Made by a program: the position numbers and the translations under genes
Shown: piece by piece, positions 1 to 8,414 of the stretch
Numbering within the stretch: position 1 is the stretch's first letter
Layout: every line of letters starts with the position of its first letter
The notes under the pieces: generated by a model
Databases searched by the model: none
Told to the model about the DNA's origin: nothing
The model's input: the letters and a program-made list of their open reading frames with translations, nothing else
DNA from: Halobacillus sp. Nhm2S1
GTDB lineage: Bacteria; Bacillota; Bacilli; Bacillales; Halobacillaceae
NCBI RefSeq assembly: GCF_019599545.1
Contig: NZ_JAIEZV010000001.1
Span: 744,001 to 808,000 of the forward strand
DNA length: 64,000 bases
Reading direction: 5' to 3'

Positions 1-1021
1 CTTCCTTCGCATAAACGGAAAACGCAGGGGCTGTTGGCCATAGACGTAACGCTTCGTTTAAGATCATCCGCACGTATTTCAGCTGCTTCACCTGCTTAAA
101 AGATGGGGTGTCGTCACCAAGCACTTCATCCACTTCCTGATAGGCTTTCTGTAACTTTTCCGGATGTTTCAAAAGATAATACGTAGCGAAAGAAAGGAGC
201 CCGCTCGTCGTTTCGTGACCGGCGATGAGGAACGTGATGATTTGAAAACGGATATTTTCATCATCAAGCGCTTCCCCGGTTTCAGGGTCTTTCCCTTTCA
301 GCATGTGCCCAAGAAGGTCGTCCTCTCCCTGATCTCCTGCTTGTTTTCTTTCTTCGATTAATTGATCGACTAAGTTGAACATGTAATCGATATCTTCTTT
401 GAATTGACGTTTGGATCGGACCATCAGCTTATCCTGGATCCCCAGGCGCTGGGTCTGACTCATCGATTCATCAAGTGCGCGCACCATTTTCTCTATAAAA
501 GGGTGGGAATCTTCGCGATAGAAGCTGTTGAAACGGTAATTGAATCCGCACAAACCAATCGTATCAAGCGTCAGGCGTGTCATATCATCAGGAACATCAA
601 CTTCTTCATTCGGATTCAGTCTCGCCCATTTCTGGATCAGCTGAGAAGCAAGGTCGATCATTTTTTCATGATAGCCTTTCATGGCTTGCTGGCTGAAACT
701 TGGCAGCAGGATATTATGGGCCTTCTTCCAATTCGGTTCACCCGTCCCACTTGTGAACAAACCATCTCCGCCAAAGGCACGCACTTTTTGAAGCGCAGGT
801 CCGATTTGTTTATCAAAACGCGTCTCGTCACAGATTTCAGCAGCAAAACGTGCGTTTGAAATAAATGTACTGACCCGGCCCGGGAATTGGAGTTGATAGA
901 TCGGCCCAAGCTCCCGGGCATGCTTCATAAACGACTGCACGGGTCTTTCTTTATCGATGGCCGGCAAATTCCCGAGCGGTCCATAAGATTTCGGTTGTGG
1001 CAGATTTTCTGTATGATTCAT
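1..1021 (-). CDS. Cytochrome P450, CYP102A-type (N-terminal part; runs off window)
   Basis: About 340 residues of the heme domain of a cytochrome P450 are present; the gene continues past the left window edge. The start is the ATG at 1019-1021, giving an N-terminus with the proline-rich [11 protein letters not shown] segment typical of self-sufficient fatty-acid hydroxylases (CYP102A, B. megaterium BM3 and B. subtilis CypB/CypD). The I-helix oxygen-binding motif AGHETTSG and the K-helix ExxR (EALR, followed by LWPTAPAF) are visible. The heme-cysteine loop and the expected C-terminal FMN/FAD reductase lie outside, so the fusion is inferred. A TetR gene lies directly upstream on the same strand, with a palindromic operator in between, as in the FatR/BscR-P450 arrangement of bacilli. 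It probably hydroxylates fatty acids in the cytosol. Confidence 0.9.
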   Translation of the reverse strand, partial: MNHTENLPQPKSYGPLGNLPAIDKERPVQSFMKHARELGPIYQLQFPGRVSTFISNARFAAEICDETRFDKQIGPALQKVRAFGGDGLFTSGTGEPNWKKAHNILLPSFSQQAMKGYHEKMIDLASQLIQKWARLNPNEEVDVPDDMTRLTLDTIGLCGFNYRFNSFYREDSHPFIEKMVRALDESMSQTQRLGIQDKLMVRSKRQFKEDIDYMFNLVDQLIEERKQAGDQGEDDLLGHMLKGKDPETGEALDDENIRFQIITFLIAGHETTSGLLSFATYYLLKHPEKLQKAYQEVDEVLGDDTPSFKQVKQLKYVRMILNEALRLWPTAPAFSVYAKE

Positions 1022-1055
1022 GGACTAACACCTCTTTAATCGTATTGAAGATACC

Positions 1056-1073
1056 GGAATGAATATTCATTCC
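1056..1073. promoter_or_regulatory. Palindromic operator in front of the P450 gene
   Basis: GGAATGAATATTCATTCC is an 18-bp perfect palindrome 35 bp upstream of the P450 start. An almost identical 18-mer lies upstream of the adjacent TetR gene, so both are likely bound by that regulator. Binding is inferred. Confidence 0.75.
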
Positions 1074-1101
1074 GAATATAGGAGAAGAAAGCTGAACCTC
1101 A

Positions 1102-1677
1102 TCACGCATGATGACGTACAGCATCCCAGCAGGTTTCTTCGGCCCCTGTCAATAGTTCATCCGTCTCTTCGATTTCACCTGCTCGGATCAATTTGAACAA
1201 CTCAAGAAATCCACCGAAAATGATCGCAATCAATGCCTTCGATGGCAAATCTCTGATTTGTTCTTTTTCCTTCCCCTCATCGATAAAGCCTTCAAGAATC
1301 ATCAATAGATGATTGAATCGACTCCGGCTTGTCTCGTCAAGGAAATAAGCGGCATTATGGGTTTTGATAAAATAAAGCGCGTGCTCGTGCTCATTTGTAA
1401 ACCGCACCATGCCTTGAAACAGATGATGAAATTGATCGCGGATGCCTGCTTCCTGGGGGTAATCTTCTTCAAGTGTTTTTGTGAACAAGTCGACGTAATG
1501 CTGGAATAATGTATTGACTAGAACTTCTTTGTTCTCAAAATAACGGTAAATCGTTCCCGCTCCCACGTTCGCATCACTGGCAATCATCGGAATCGTTGTC
1601 GCATCGAAACCGCGTTCTGCGAATAGCGACAGCGCACTGTTTAGAATATGGTCGCGTTTACTTGTTGATGTCGCCAT
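1102..1677 (-). CDS. TetR family regulator, FatR/BscR-like
   Basis: This 191-residue protein has an N-terminal TetR helix-turn-helix (about residues 8-55, with TIPMIASDANVGAGTIYRYF) followed by a helical ligand-binding domain. The ATG at 1677 is chosen over an upstream one at 1707 because a GGAGGG Shine-Dalgarno sits 8 nt before it. The gene lies immediately upstream of a CYP102-type P450, as fatR/bscR does in Bacillus. An 18-bp palindrome in its own leader and a near-identical one before the P450 gene suggest autorepression plus repression of the P450, probably relieved by fatty acids. The ligand is inferred from the neighbour only. Confidence 0.88.
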   Translation of the reverse strand: MATSTSKRDHILNSALSLFAERGFDATTIPMIASDANVGAGTIYRYFENKEVLVNTLFQHYVDLFTKTLEEDYPQEAGIRDQFHHLFQGMVRFTNEHEHALYFIKTHNAAYFLDETSRSRFNHLLMILEGFIDEGKEKEQIRDLPSKALIAIIFGGFLELFKLIRAGEIEETDELLTGAEETCWDAVRHHA

Positions 1678-1696
1678 TTGAAACTCCCTCCTATGC

Positions 1697-1714
1697 GGAA
1701 TGAACATTCATTCC
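1697..1714. promoter_or_regulatory. Palindromic operator upstream of the TetR gene
   Basis: GGAATGAACATTCATTCC matches the operator at 1056-1073 in 17 of 18 positions and overlaps the leader of the TetR gene. It probably mediates autoregulation. Confidence 0.75.
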
Positions 1715-1780
1715 TGTTCAGCTTAGTATATTTTTCCTTTTCATTCAATCAATCGAAAGTCTCATCATTCTTTTTGTATT

Positions 1781-1838
1781 AAAAAAATCGTTGCCTGCCC
1801 CCGCTCCTTTACTATTGTAAAAGAACGGGGAGCTGGCA
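1781..1838 (-). terminator. Rho-independent terminator after the efflux gene
   Basis: A long imperfect hairpin (arms at about 1792-1810 and 1820-1838, rich in G/C) is followed on the minus strand by a run of seven T. It ends transcription of the Bcr/CflA gene. Confidence 0.65.
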
Positions 1839-1855
1839 CCGATTCTGAACAACCA

Positions 1856-3058
1856 TCATGCAGCGGCTTGTTTTTTCGTCAATGTAAAAAAGATCACAGC
1901 ACCAATGGAAGCTGTCGTAAACAAAATGGCTCCCATCGGTACAGCTGTCGTCTCATCAAGTCCGACCAGCGGGGAAACCGTCGCACCAAATAATAACGGC
2001 AGCATCCCGAGGACCGCGCTGGCACTTCCTGCCCGGTGCCCCTGATGCTCCATCGCCAAGGTAAACGTACTCGTCAAAACCATCCCCATCGCGGTCATGT
2101 AAATGAAGATAGGAATGACGATCGCAAACAACGGTCCTTCGACTATGGTCATCACTAAAAGGAAACACGTCGCACTAACGGCAACGAGTACGGCCGTCCG
2201 CAGCAGACTTCTTTCATGGAAGATCCCTCCGAGACGACCAACTAAAAAGCTTCCTGTAATGATGGCCAGGCCATTGATCCCGAATAAAATGCTGAACGCT
2301 TGAGGAGACACGCCGTAAATGCCCTGATAAACAAACGGCGTTCCCGATACATAGGCAAAGCTCCCCCCATGGACAAAACCGATCGTGAGCGCATACCCGA
2401 TGAACGAGCGGTCCTTCAGCAGCCGGCCGATGGTCAGGATCGATTCTTTTACAGAGCTTGGGATCCGCTTTTCCACAGGAAGGGTCTCTGGTAATTTCCC
2501 TGCGACTGTCAAAACGATGGCTACTCCTACGATACTTAAAAAGAAGAAAATCGTTTCCCATGTCGCAAAAGGTAAAAGAAGGATCGCCCCGCCCGTCATC
2601 GGGGCAATCATTGGGGCTGTCGCATTGATCACCATCAATAAGGCGAAGAACTTCGTCAGCTCTCTTCCTGAAAACACATCACGCACGACCGCCCGTGAAA
2701 GGACGACTCCGGCAGAGGCCGTGAATCCTTGGAGGAAACGAGCAATCACGAGCACAAGGATATTCGGGGCAAGTGCACACAGGAACGAAGCCAGCGCAAA
2801 GAGGGAAAGGAAAACGATGAGTGGTCTTCTCCTCCCCTGTGAATCACTGATCGGACCTACGACGATTTGACCAACGGCAAGACCAATCAAGCACGTCGTC
2901 AAACTAAGCTGGACGAGAGATGCATTTGTTTCTAAATCAGAAGCGATGCCCGGAAAGCTGGGCAGATACATATCAATATTCAATGGACCTAGAATGCCAA
3001 GCATGCCCAGTAAAAAGGCAAGACCTATTCTTTCTTTCCCTGTTGGATTATGTAACAT
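1856..3058 (-). CDS. MFS drug efflux transporter, Bcr/CflA family
   Basis: The 400-residue protein is a 12-TM major facilitator. The N-terminal segment with NIDMYLPSFP and the cytoplasmic loop GRRRPL (motif A variant) are typical of the Bcr/CflA drug-resistance subfamily, which exports compounds such as bicyclomycin or chloramphenicol by proton antiport. Length fits the family. It is a single gene followed by its own terminator. It sits beside, but is not obviously co-transcribed with, the TetR/P450 pair, since the hairpin at 1781-1838 lies between them. The substrate cannot be read from the sequence. Confidence 0.88.
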   Translation of the reverse strand: MLHNPTGKERIGLAFLLGMLGILGPLNIDMYLPSFPGIASDLETNASLVQLSLTTCLIGLAVGQIVVGPISDSQGRRRPLIVFLSLFALASFLCALAPNILVLVIARFLQGFTASAGVVLSRAVVRDVFSGRELTKFFALLMVINATAPMIAPMTGGAILLLPFATWETIFFFLSIVGVAIVLTVAGKLPETLPVEKRIPSSVKESILTIGRLLKDRSFIGYALTIGFVHGGSFAYVSGTPFVYQGIYGVSPQAFSILFGINGLAIITGSFLVGRLGGIFHERSLLRTAVLVAVSATCFLLVMTIVEGPLFAIVIPIFIYMTAMGMVLTSTFTLAMEHQGHRAGSASAVLGMLPLLFGATVSPLVGLDETTAVPMGAILFTTASIGAVIFFTLTKKQAAA

Positions 3059-3234
3059 TGTTCAACACCTTCTTCTATTCAATCTACTACCTGAAAGCTC
3101 CTTGAATATAATCCCCAAGTTCTCCCGGCTGTTAAACTATTAATTTTATCTTCATTCATCCTCGAAGTCTATCCCTACGCATTAAAAACCTCTGTCCCGG
3201 TTGGCAGCAAAGAGAACCTCTCTTCAAACATATT

Positions 3235-3264
3235 AAAGCGCCAATCGTTAGGATTGGCGCTTTT
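3235..3264. terminator. Hairpin with GCGCCAATC arms
   Basis: GCGCCAATC and GATTGGCGC form a perfect 9-bp stem with a 5-nt loop, flanked by TTTT on the plus side and TTTA on the minus side. It lies in the gap between the lipase stop (3444) and the efflux start (3058). The rest of that gap shows nothing else recognisable. Confidence 0.55.
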
Positions 3265-3443
3265 GGTTCCATACTTTTCTTCTATTTTGAGGGATGATCC
3301 CACCTGTTGTATCTTTATCCACCTTCAGCATTGGTCACACGAATCGATGGTTATCTAGGAAAAGAAGTGCAAACATCCATGATCGATATAGCTGCGGTCC
3401 GAGGAAACAAAAGCTTTTGAGTTTTGGAATGCTGGGATCATCC

Positions 3444-4388
3444 CTACCGTCCAATCTTTTGGCGAAGAATGTCCTTGGATTTATAGAGGACCTCAATATG
3501 TGTTCCCTCCACCGTGTAATGATCCCCGTCGAGCAGAAACACACTTTCTTCAATAGCATCCCCGTCCCCCTCATTTGTATAGGCAGCAGCGGTAACCTCG
3601 CCATCCACCCACGCTCCCGTTCCTTTATAGGGGACAACTTCCAAGTACTTGATTGATTCTGCCCCTGTCCCTGCGATGACCGTCACATCAATGTTCCGTT
3701 GATCAACAACCGCGCGTTCGGCATTCAAGGAATCGAGAAAAGCATTGGTTGTCTTCATATGAGTGTAAGGAAGAAGTGCCCGGTTGCTACCATCCTTCAT
3801 TATTAAATAGTTCTGGTAATCACTCCCCGGCACGATATCTAATAAACCTGGAAAGTGCCTATGGATCACTTCCATCCGGTTCCCCTTGTAATGATGGCTC
3901 AAATACTCCAAGTACCACTGCATATAAAAATGCACAAAGTTGACCTTCCCCTTTTGCCCTGTCGGCAGTTCTCCTCCGGCCCAATAGCTGTAGTTCGGTG
4001 CAGAGCCAGCATTAGGGGTACAAAGCTGAATCAGCTGATCGACATCATTCTGGTATTTGTCCCCTTGCACATACGCTCTTGCGACTAACCCTCCCATGCT
4101 GTGACTGATGAGATTCACACGCTCCGCCCCTGTCTGCCGTTTAGCCATAGCCACCGTTTTTGCCAAGTAATGGCTCGCGGAATGTTCGATCTTCTGACTC
4201 CAGTCATAAAAGCAGATGAACAGGTCTTTTCCCCTCCGGTACCCCATCGTTTCCAATATGAGAACAAAAGGTTCATAGACCATCCCGGCAAGACCGAAAC
4301 TCCATCCACCTGTTCCAGGAATGATCTCATCGCTCATCGATCCGAATAAACCGGGAATGACAATTAATGGAGCGTGGCCTTTCCCCAA
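3444..4388 (-). CDS. Alpha/beta-hydrolase, lipase/LCAT-like
   Basis: The 314-residue protein has an oxyanion-type PGLFGS segment near residue 12 and the nucleophile elbow SHSMGG with Ser97 as probable catalytic serine. The segment ARAYVQGDKYQ and the following CTPNAGS resemble lecithin:cholesterol acyltransferase-like esterases. Probable Asp and His partners lie in the C-terminal third (for example GDGDAIEESV and the GDHYTVEGTH segment). No signal peptide is visible, so it should be cytosolic. It is a single gene, followed 260 bp downstream by the upstream boundary of the efflux gene. Substrate unknown. Confidence 0.8.
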   Translation of the reverse strand: MGKGHAPLIVIPGLFGSMSDEIIPGTGGWSFGLAGMVYEPFVLILETMGYRRGKDLFICFYDWSQKIEHSASHYLAKTVAMAKRQTGAERVNLISHSMGGLVARAYVQGDKYQNDVDQLIQLCTPNAGSAPNYSYWAGGELPTGQKGKVNFVHFYMQWYLEYLSHHYKGNRMEVIHRHFPGLLDIVPGSDYQNYLIMKDGSNRALLPYTHMKTTNAFLDSLNAERAVVDQRNIDVTVIAGTGAESIKYLEVVPYKGTGAWVDGEVTAAAYTNEGDGDAIEESVFLLDGDHYTVEGTHIEVLYKSKDILRQKIGR

Positions 4389-4475
4389 TGTTTCTCCTCC
4401 TCTCCATCACTTTTTAAAATATATGAACAGGAGGGGGAAAACATTTTTATAGCCACAACAGGTCAATGAAAAGAT

Positions 4476-5132
4476 TCAACGAGGAGGGGATGATGGAACT
4501 TTACTCTTCAACTCCTCTACTTCCGTTTGAAGCCGCTCCAATTCTCCAAGTAATTCCATCACCATGTCATCACTCTTACACAATTCGTTCCCTAGAGCGG
4601 TGATCGTCTCCTCTTCCCACGCAAAAGGATCTCCTTGTTCAGGGGTGATTGGAATATCTTCATAAATGAGCCCTTCCTCTTCTGTCGGTGTAAAGAAGAC
4701 AGCCACTTCACACTCGCCATCACCCGCTGCGATCCGCTTGCGTAAGTTCACTTTTCCGTACCCCATTCTTCTGGCTGCTATCCCACCAAAAACACTCGAC
4801 GTCATCATACACAAATGGGGAGCCTCGTGCACCGCTCCCCCAAAAGGACAGGCGGATGCTTTTACAATGATATGATCTTTATAAACTTCGGATATCTCAA
4901 AATGGCCACCGATTGAATTTTTCAAGTCGACAATTACACGGGCATATTGATCCGGGGTCCATGCCTGCCCTTTTTCATCGTAGAAAGATTCAAACCATTC
5001 ACCTGTCCTGATTCCTAATTGGCGGATATATTCCTCGGCTTTTGTTCCGACCGTACGGCTGTGCAGGTGAGCGTATTGGGCAATGAGTTTCGACAAGAAT
5101 ATCGTCCCTGAAAGTTTCATCGGCTCTGTCAT
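4476..5132 (-). CDS. CPFG-motif sensor-like protein (methanogen output domain-like)
   Basis: This 218-residue protein carries ACPFG near the middle, followed by a cysteine-containing LCMMTSSVFGGIAARRMGYGKVNL segment and a GDGECEVAVFF strand. This arrangement resembles the small-ligand or metal-binding output domain of 4-vinyl-reductase/methanogen-output type proteins, which are often fused to regulators. No DNA-binding domain is visible. The N-terminus is helical (SKLIAQYAHLHSRTVG) and the C-terminus ends in a short coiled coil (LLGELERLQTEVEELKSK). A GGAGAG Shine-Dalgarno supports the start. It is a single gene of unclear role; the family assignment is by motif only. Confidence 0.55.
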   Translation of the reverse strand: MTEPMKLSGTIFLSKLIAQYAHLHSRTVGTKAEEYIRQLGIRTGEWFESFYDEKGQAWTPDQYARVIVDLKNSIGGHFEISEVYKDHIIVKASACPFGGAVHEAPHLCMMTSSVFGGIAARRMGYGKVNLRKRIAAGDGECEVAVFFTPTEEEGLIYEDIPITPEQGDPFAWEEETITALGNELCKSDDMVMELLGELERLQTEVEELKSKVPSSPPR

Positions 5133-5194
5133 CGCAATCTCCTCTCTCCTCTATTCTTTACTCTTATTATAGATGATAGAGGAGGGGGTTCCTA

Positions 5195-5314
5195 ATGAAA
5201 AAGTCCGACAGATTTCTCGTGTACGCTTCAATCATTGGGATCGTCTCGATCAAAAAAGCCGTTTCATGTCTAAAATGCACGAAACGGCCTGATGATTATT
5301 TGGTTGTTTCATAA
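5195..5314 (+). CDS. Possible 39-residue membrane peptide
   Basis: An ATG at 5195 follows a very strong GAGGAGGGGG Shine-Dalgarno and opens a 39-residue frame. It has a hydrophobic stretch (FLVYASIIGIVSI) and then a basic tail with two cysteines. The end overlaps the terminator hairpin and the last codons of the convergent oxidoreductase gene. The tail may therefore be a read-through of a truncated gene. The ribosome site is better than chance would suggest, but function and reality are uncertain. Confidence 0.35.
   Translation: MKKSDRFLVYASIIGIVSIKKAVSCLKCTKRPDDYLVVS
5252..5288 (-). terminator. Terminator of the Gfo/Idh gene
   Basis: GCCGTTTC and GAAACGGC pair across a 15-nt loop and are followed on the minus strand by six T. 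It lies directly after the stop codon of the oxidoreductase. Confidence 0.75.
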
Positions 5315-6281
5315 TACTCACGGACGAGCGTCTCCATGACCTCATTCGTCCGGAGAGCGGTCATCCCCGTACTCGGACACATCCCTCTCCCAAGCAATTC
5401 ATTGACGACCGTCTGGATGTGACTATACTGAATATGTTCAGGGTGCTCTACATAAAAGGATTCTTCAGCTGAATCCGTAGAAAGAATAATCGGCTTGTCA
5501 TCAAACGTTGAAAATTGAATTTCTCCTTCTGTACCGACAATCCGGTTATCGTCTTCCTTTTTATAGGAAGAGAAATTCCATACTCCTGTGCCGACCGCGC
5601 CGCTGTCGAATCTCCATACCCCACTTACGGTGTCCTCCGCAGGATAGGAATCGGCGAGATTATAAGCAGAGCCTTTTACATCTTTCAACGGTCCGAGTAA
5701 AAAATCGAATAAATCAAGCGTATGTGAGCCTACATCATAGAATAACCCGGCACCGCTTTTTTCCGGAATCACCCGCCACGGCCAATTCCCATCCTCATCT
5801 TTTTGAACAATCGGTTGCGTCTGCTGAATCGATACAAACCGAACCTCTCCAATCGAGCCGTTCTCAATCAACTCTTTTACTTTAAGAAATCTCGGAAGAG
5901 ACCTCCTATAGTAAGCGACGAATAATGGGACCCCGTACTTTTCGCAGGCGTGCACCATCTCCCAGCATTCTTCTGAGTGATTCGCCATCGGTTTCTCCAC
6001 GTACACAGGCTTCCCAGCTTCGGCTGCCATGAGTGTATATTTCTTGTGGGTGGAAGGAGGTGTGGCAATATAGACAGCGTCCACTTCGTCATCATAAATT
6101 AAATCTTCCGCTTGATCATACCATTTCGGTACCCCATGGCGTTCGGCATAATCTTTCGCCTTTTTCCATTCCTTCTCATCACAGCTACAAGGCTGCTGTG
6201 ATCGACTTTCTGAAAAGCGGGTCCACTTTTAACTTCTGTGACATTTCCGCAGCCGATGATTCCCCATCGTATGTGGTTCAT
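5296..6281 (-). pseudogene. Gfo/Idh/MocA family oxidoreductase, frameshifted
   Basis: The gene starts at 6281 after an AGGAGG site with a Rossmann segment (WGIIGCGNVTEVKSGPAF). It runs about 37 codons in frame, then continues in another frame from about 6160 as KAKDYAERHGV..., DAVYIATPPSTH and the EKP motif (YVEKPMANHSEE) of NAD(P)-dependent sugar dehydrogenases. The break coincides with an A5 run on the coding strand (6161-6165); adding one base restores a full protein of about 327 residues. Either it is a recent pseudogene or the base is missing from the assembly. The downstream 262 codons are intact and include the C-terminal substrate domain. Substrate unknown. Confidence 0.8.
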
Positions 6282-6392
6282 CTCATTTCCTCCTTTTTCT
6301 TTTACGGGTTTTACTATCTAAAGGGCAATACCCTACGAAGGGCATACTGACACTAAATAAATCAAGGATCGACATACCATTGGAATAACAAC

Positions 6393-6420
6393 AAAAAAGA
6401 AGGTTCACATGGAACCTTCT
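6393..6420 (-). terminator. Terminator after mtlA
   Basis: AGAAGGTTC and GAACCTTCT form a perfect stem followed by six T on the minus strand, 25 bp after the mtlA stop. Confidence 0.85.
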
Positions 6421-6444
6421 TTCCGAGACTGCCTAAACGATCAC

Positions 6445-7890
6445 TTACCGCTCCTCCAACCTGTCCAGCAATTCTTCCAGGTTTGGATCACTGATATAGT
6501 TTTCAATGGTGATAATCTCTTTATCCTGATGCGCGTGTTTCGCTCGGTCATAGAGATCTTTATGAACGACAATGATGTTCGAATCTTGTGGCGCATCTTC
6601 AATTCTGTAGTGTTTCACTTCCATTCCTTCGATTCCTCTTTTTTGCAGTTTCTTTCTGAACGTCGTGGCACCCAGGGCACTACTTCCTGCACCTGCGTCA
6701 CATGCGAAGGAAATTTTATCAATCTTCTCTTCCTTTTTGCTGCTGCCTGCCACTTGTTTTCCTTGTTGTTTCATTGCTTTCGATTTTTCGATAGAATCGG
6801 AAAGTTCATCTTCTTCCTCATCTTTGTTCTTTTCCATTTTCAAAATCAGCGATGTGATCAGGAATGTGACAGCAGCGGCAGCGAGGACGCCTGCGATGAT
6901 GCCGATAAAGCTTCCTTTAGGAGTAAGTCCCAGGTAAGCGAAAATCGAGCCTGGGCTTGGTCCCGCGACGAGCCCTGCATCAAACATACTGAACACGGCG
7001 ATCCCTGTCGCACCCCCGGCGATCATTCCGATGATTGTAAGGGGTTTCATTAATACGTAAGGGAAGTATAGTTCATGGATACCGCCGAAGAAATGAATAA
7101 TGATTGCACCTGGTGCGGTCCGTCGAGCCGTCTTTTTACCGAAGAACGTAAACGCCAGCAGCAATCCAAGGCCTGGGCCTGGGTTGGATGCGACAGTAAA
7201 GTAGATGGACTTGCCTGTTTCAGCTGCCGCCTGCATGCCGAGCGGGTAGTAAATACCCTGGTCGATCACGTTATTCAGGAACAACACTTTTGCCGGTTCG
7301 TTAATCAAGGATAGTAAAGGAAGTAACCCTGTAGCCACCAAAGCTTCAATCGCTGAAGTAACGAAGTTGTTCGCCGATTCGATGACTGGACCGATGAACA
7401 GGAACGATACGATCATTAACAAGAATCCTAGAATACCCAGGGAGAAGTTGTTCACAATCATCTCAAACCCGGCAGGAATTCTGTTTTCAACGGCACGGTC
7501 AAATTTCTTTATGATCAAGCCGCCTAAAGGACCGATCACCATCGCGCCTAAGAACATAGGAATATCGGATCCGACGATCAAACCAATAGCCCCGATCGCC
7601 CCCATGACAGCTCCTCGTTGGCCACCGACCATACGTCCGCCGGTTATGGCGAGAAGCAATGGAAGTAAGAATTTAATGGCTGGACCGACGATTTGCGCCA
7701 GCTGCTCATTAGGGATCCATCCTGTCGGAATAAACAAAGCGGTCAACAGACCCCAGGCGATAAATGCGCCGATATTCGGCAGGACCATATTGGTTAAAAA
7801 GCCGCCGAAAGCTTGTACTCTGGCCCTTGCAGAAGGACGATTCATGTCTACTACATTGCTATCTGTTGTTGCCTTAGCTGGACTTGCCAT
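6445..7890 (-). CDS. mtlA: PTS mannitol transporter subunit IICB
   Basis: This 481-residue protein imports and phosphorylates mannitol. The membrane IIC domain fills about residues 20-340 (motifs GGRMVGGQRGAVMGA and FFGGIHELYFPYVLMKP with the key GIHE). A charged linker rich in E/K/D then leads to a IIB domain with the phosphocysteine motif CDAGAGSSALG. There is no IIA domain; that is supplied by the separate mtlF next door. The ATG at 7890 is preferred to that at 7908 because only it has a Shine-Dalgarno (AAAGGG). It is the last gene of the mtlD-mtlF-mtlA series and is followed by a terminator. Confidence 0.95.
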   Translation of the reverse strand: MASPAKATTDSNVVDMNRPSARARVQAFGGFLTNMVLPNIGAFIAWGLLTALFIPTGWIPNEQLAQIVGPAIKFLLPLLLAITGGRMVGGQRGAVMGAIGAIGLIVGSDIPMFLGAMVIGPLGGLIIKKFDRAVENRIPAGFEMIVNNFSLGILGFLLMIVSFLFIGPVIESANNFVTSAIEALVATGLLPLLSLINEPAKVLFLNNVIDQGIYYPLGMQAAAETGKSIYFTVASNPGPGLGLLLAFTFFGKKTARRTAPGAIIIHFFGGIHELYFPYVLMKPLTIIGMIAGGATGIAVFSMFDAGLVAGPSPGSIFAYLGLTPKGSFIGIIAGVLAAAAVTFLITSLILKMEKNKDEEEDELSDSIEKSKAMKQQGKQVAGSSKKEEKIDKISFACDAGAGSSALGATTFRKKLQKRGIEGMEVKHYRIEDAPQDSNIIVVHKDLYDRAKHAHQDKEIITIENYISDPNLEELLDRLEER

Positions 7891-7953
7891 CTTTCTCATC
7901 CCTTTCAAATGTTAAATATGAAAATTCATCGATTTACAGTCAGGTGATTGGAC

Positions 7954-8394
7954 TTATTCTACCGTTTGGAGCAGATCCAGGATTTCCTCTTCACTGTTTG
8001 ACTGCTCGAGTTTTTCTCTTACGTCATCTTCGATCAACAAGGAAGATAAATCAGAAATCAAGTCTAAGTGGCCGGAGGTATCTTCAGCAGCTAGTGTGAA
8101 CAGAAGATTGACCTTTTTATTTTCTGGAAACGGTACGGCCTCTTCTAACTTTAGAAGCGAAATCCCTGTTTTTTTGACTACGCCATCTTCATTTTTCGCA
8201 TGTGGCATAGCGATTCCTGGAACGATGACGATATACGGACCATTTTCGTGGACGTTTTGAATCATATCCTCCACATATTTAGGAGTGATTGACCCGCCAT
8301 CCAGCAAAGGAGTTGCTGATTCTTTGATCGCTTCCTCCCATGTACTTACAGAATTTAAGAATTGAATGTTTCCTTTTAATTGTTGGCTTAGCAT
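7954..8394 (-). CDS. mtlF: PTS mannitol EIIA component
   Basis: The 146-residue protein is a PTS EIIA domain of the fructose/mannitol family. GIAMPHA contains the phosphorylated histidine (His65), and the helix with GHLDLISDLSSLL is typical. It passes phosphate from HPr to the IIB cysteine of MtlA. It lies 21 bp after mtlD and 64 bp before mtlA on the same strand, consistent with one operon. In B. subtilis mtlF is also a separate gene between mtlA and mtlD; here the order is mtlD-mtlF-mtlA. Confidence 0.94.
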   Translation of the reverse strand: MLSQQLKGNIQFLNSVSTWEEAIKESATPLLDGGSITPKYVEDMIQNVHENGPYIVIVPGIAMPHAKNEDGVVKKTGISLLKLEEAVPFPENKKVNLLFTLAAEDTSGHLDLISDLSSLLIEDDVREKLEQSNSEEEILDLLQTVE

Positions 8395-8414
8395 AGTGTC
8401 AGCATCCTTTCCAT

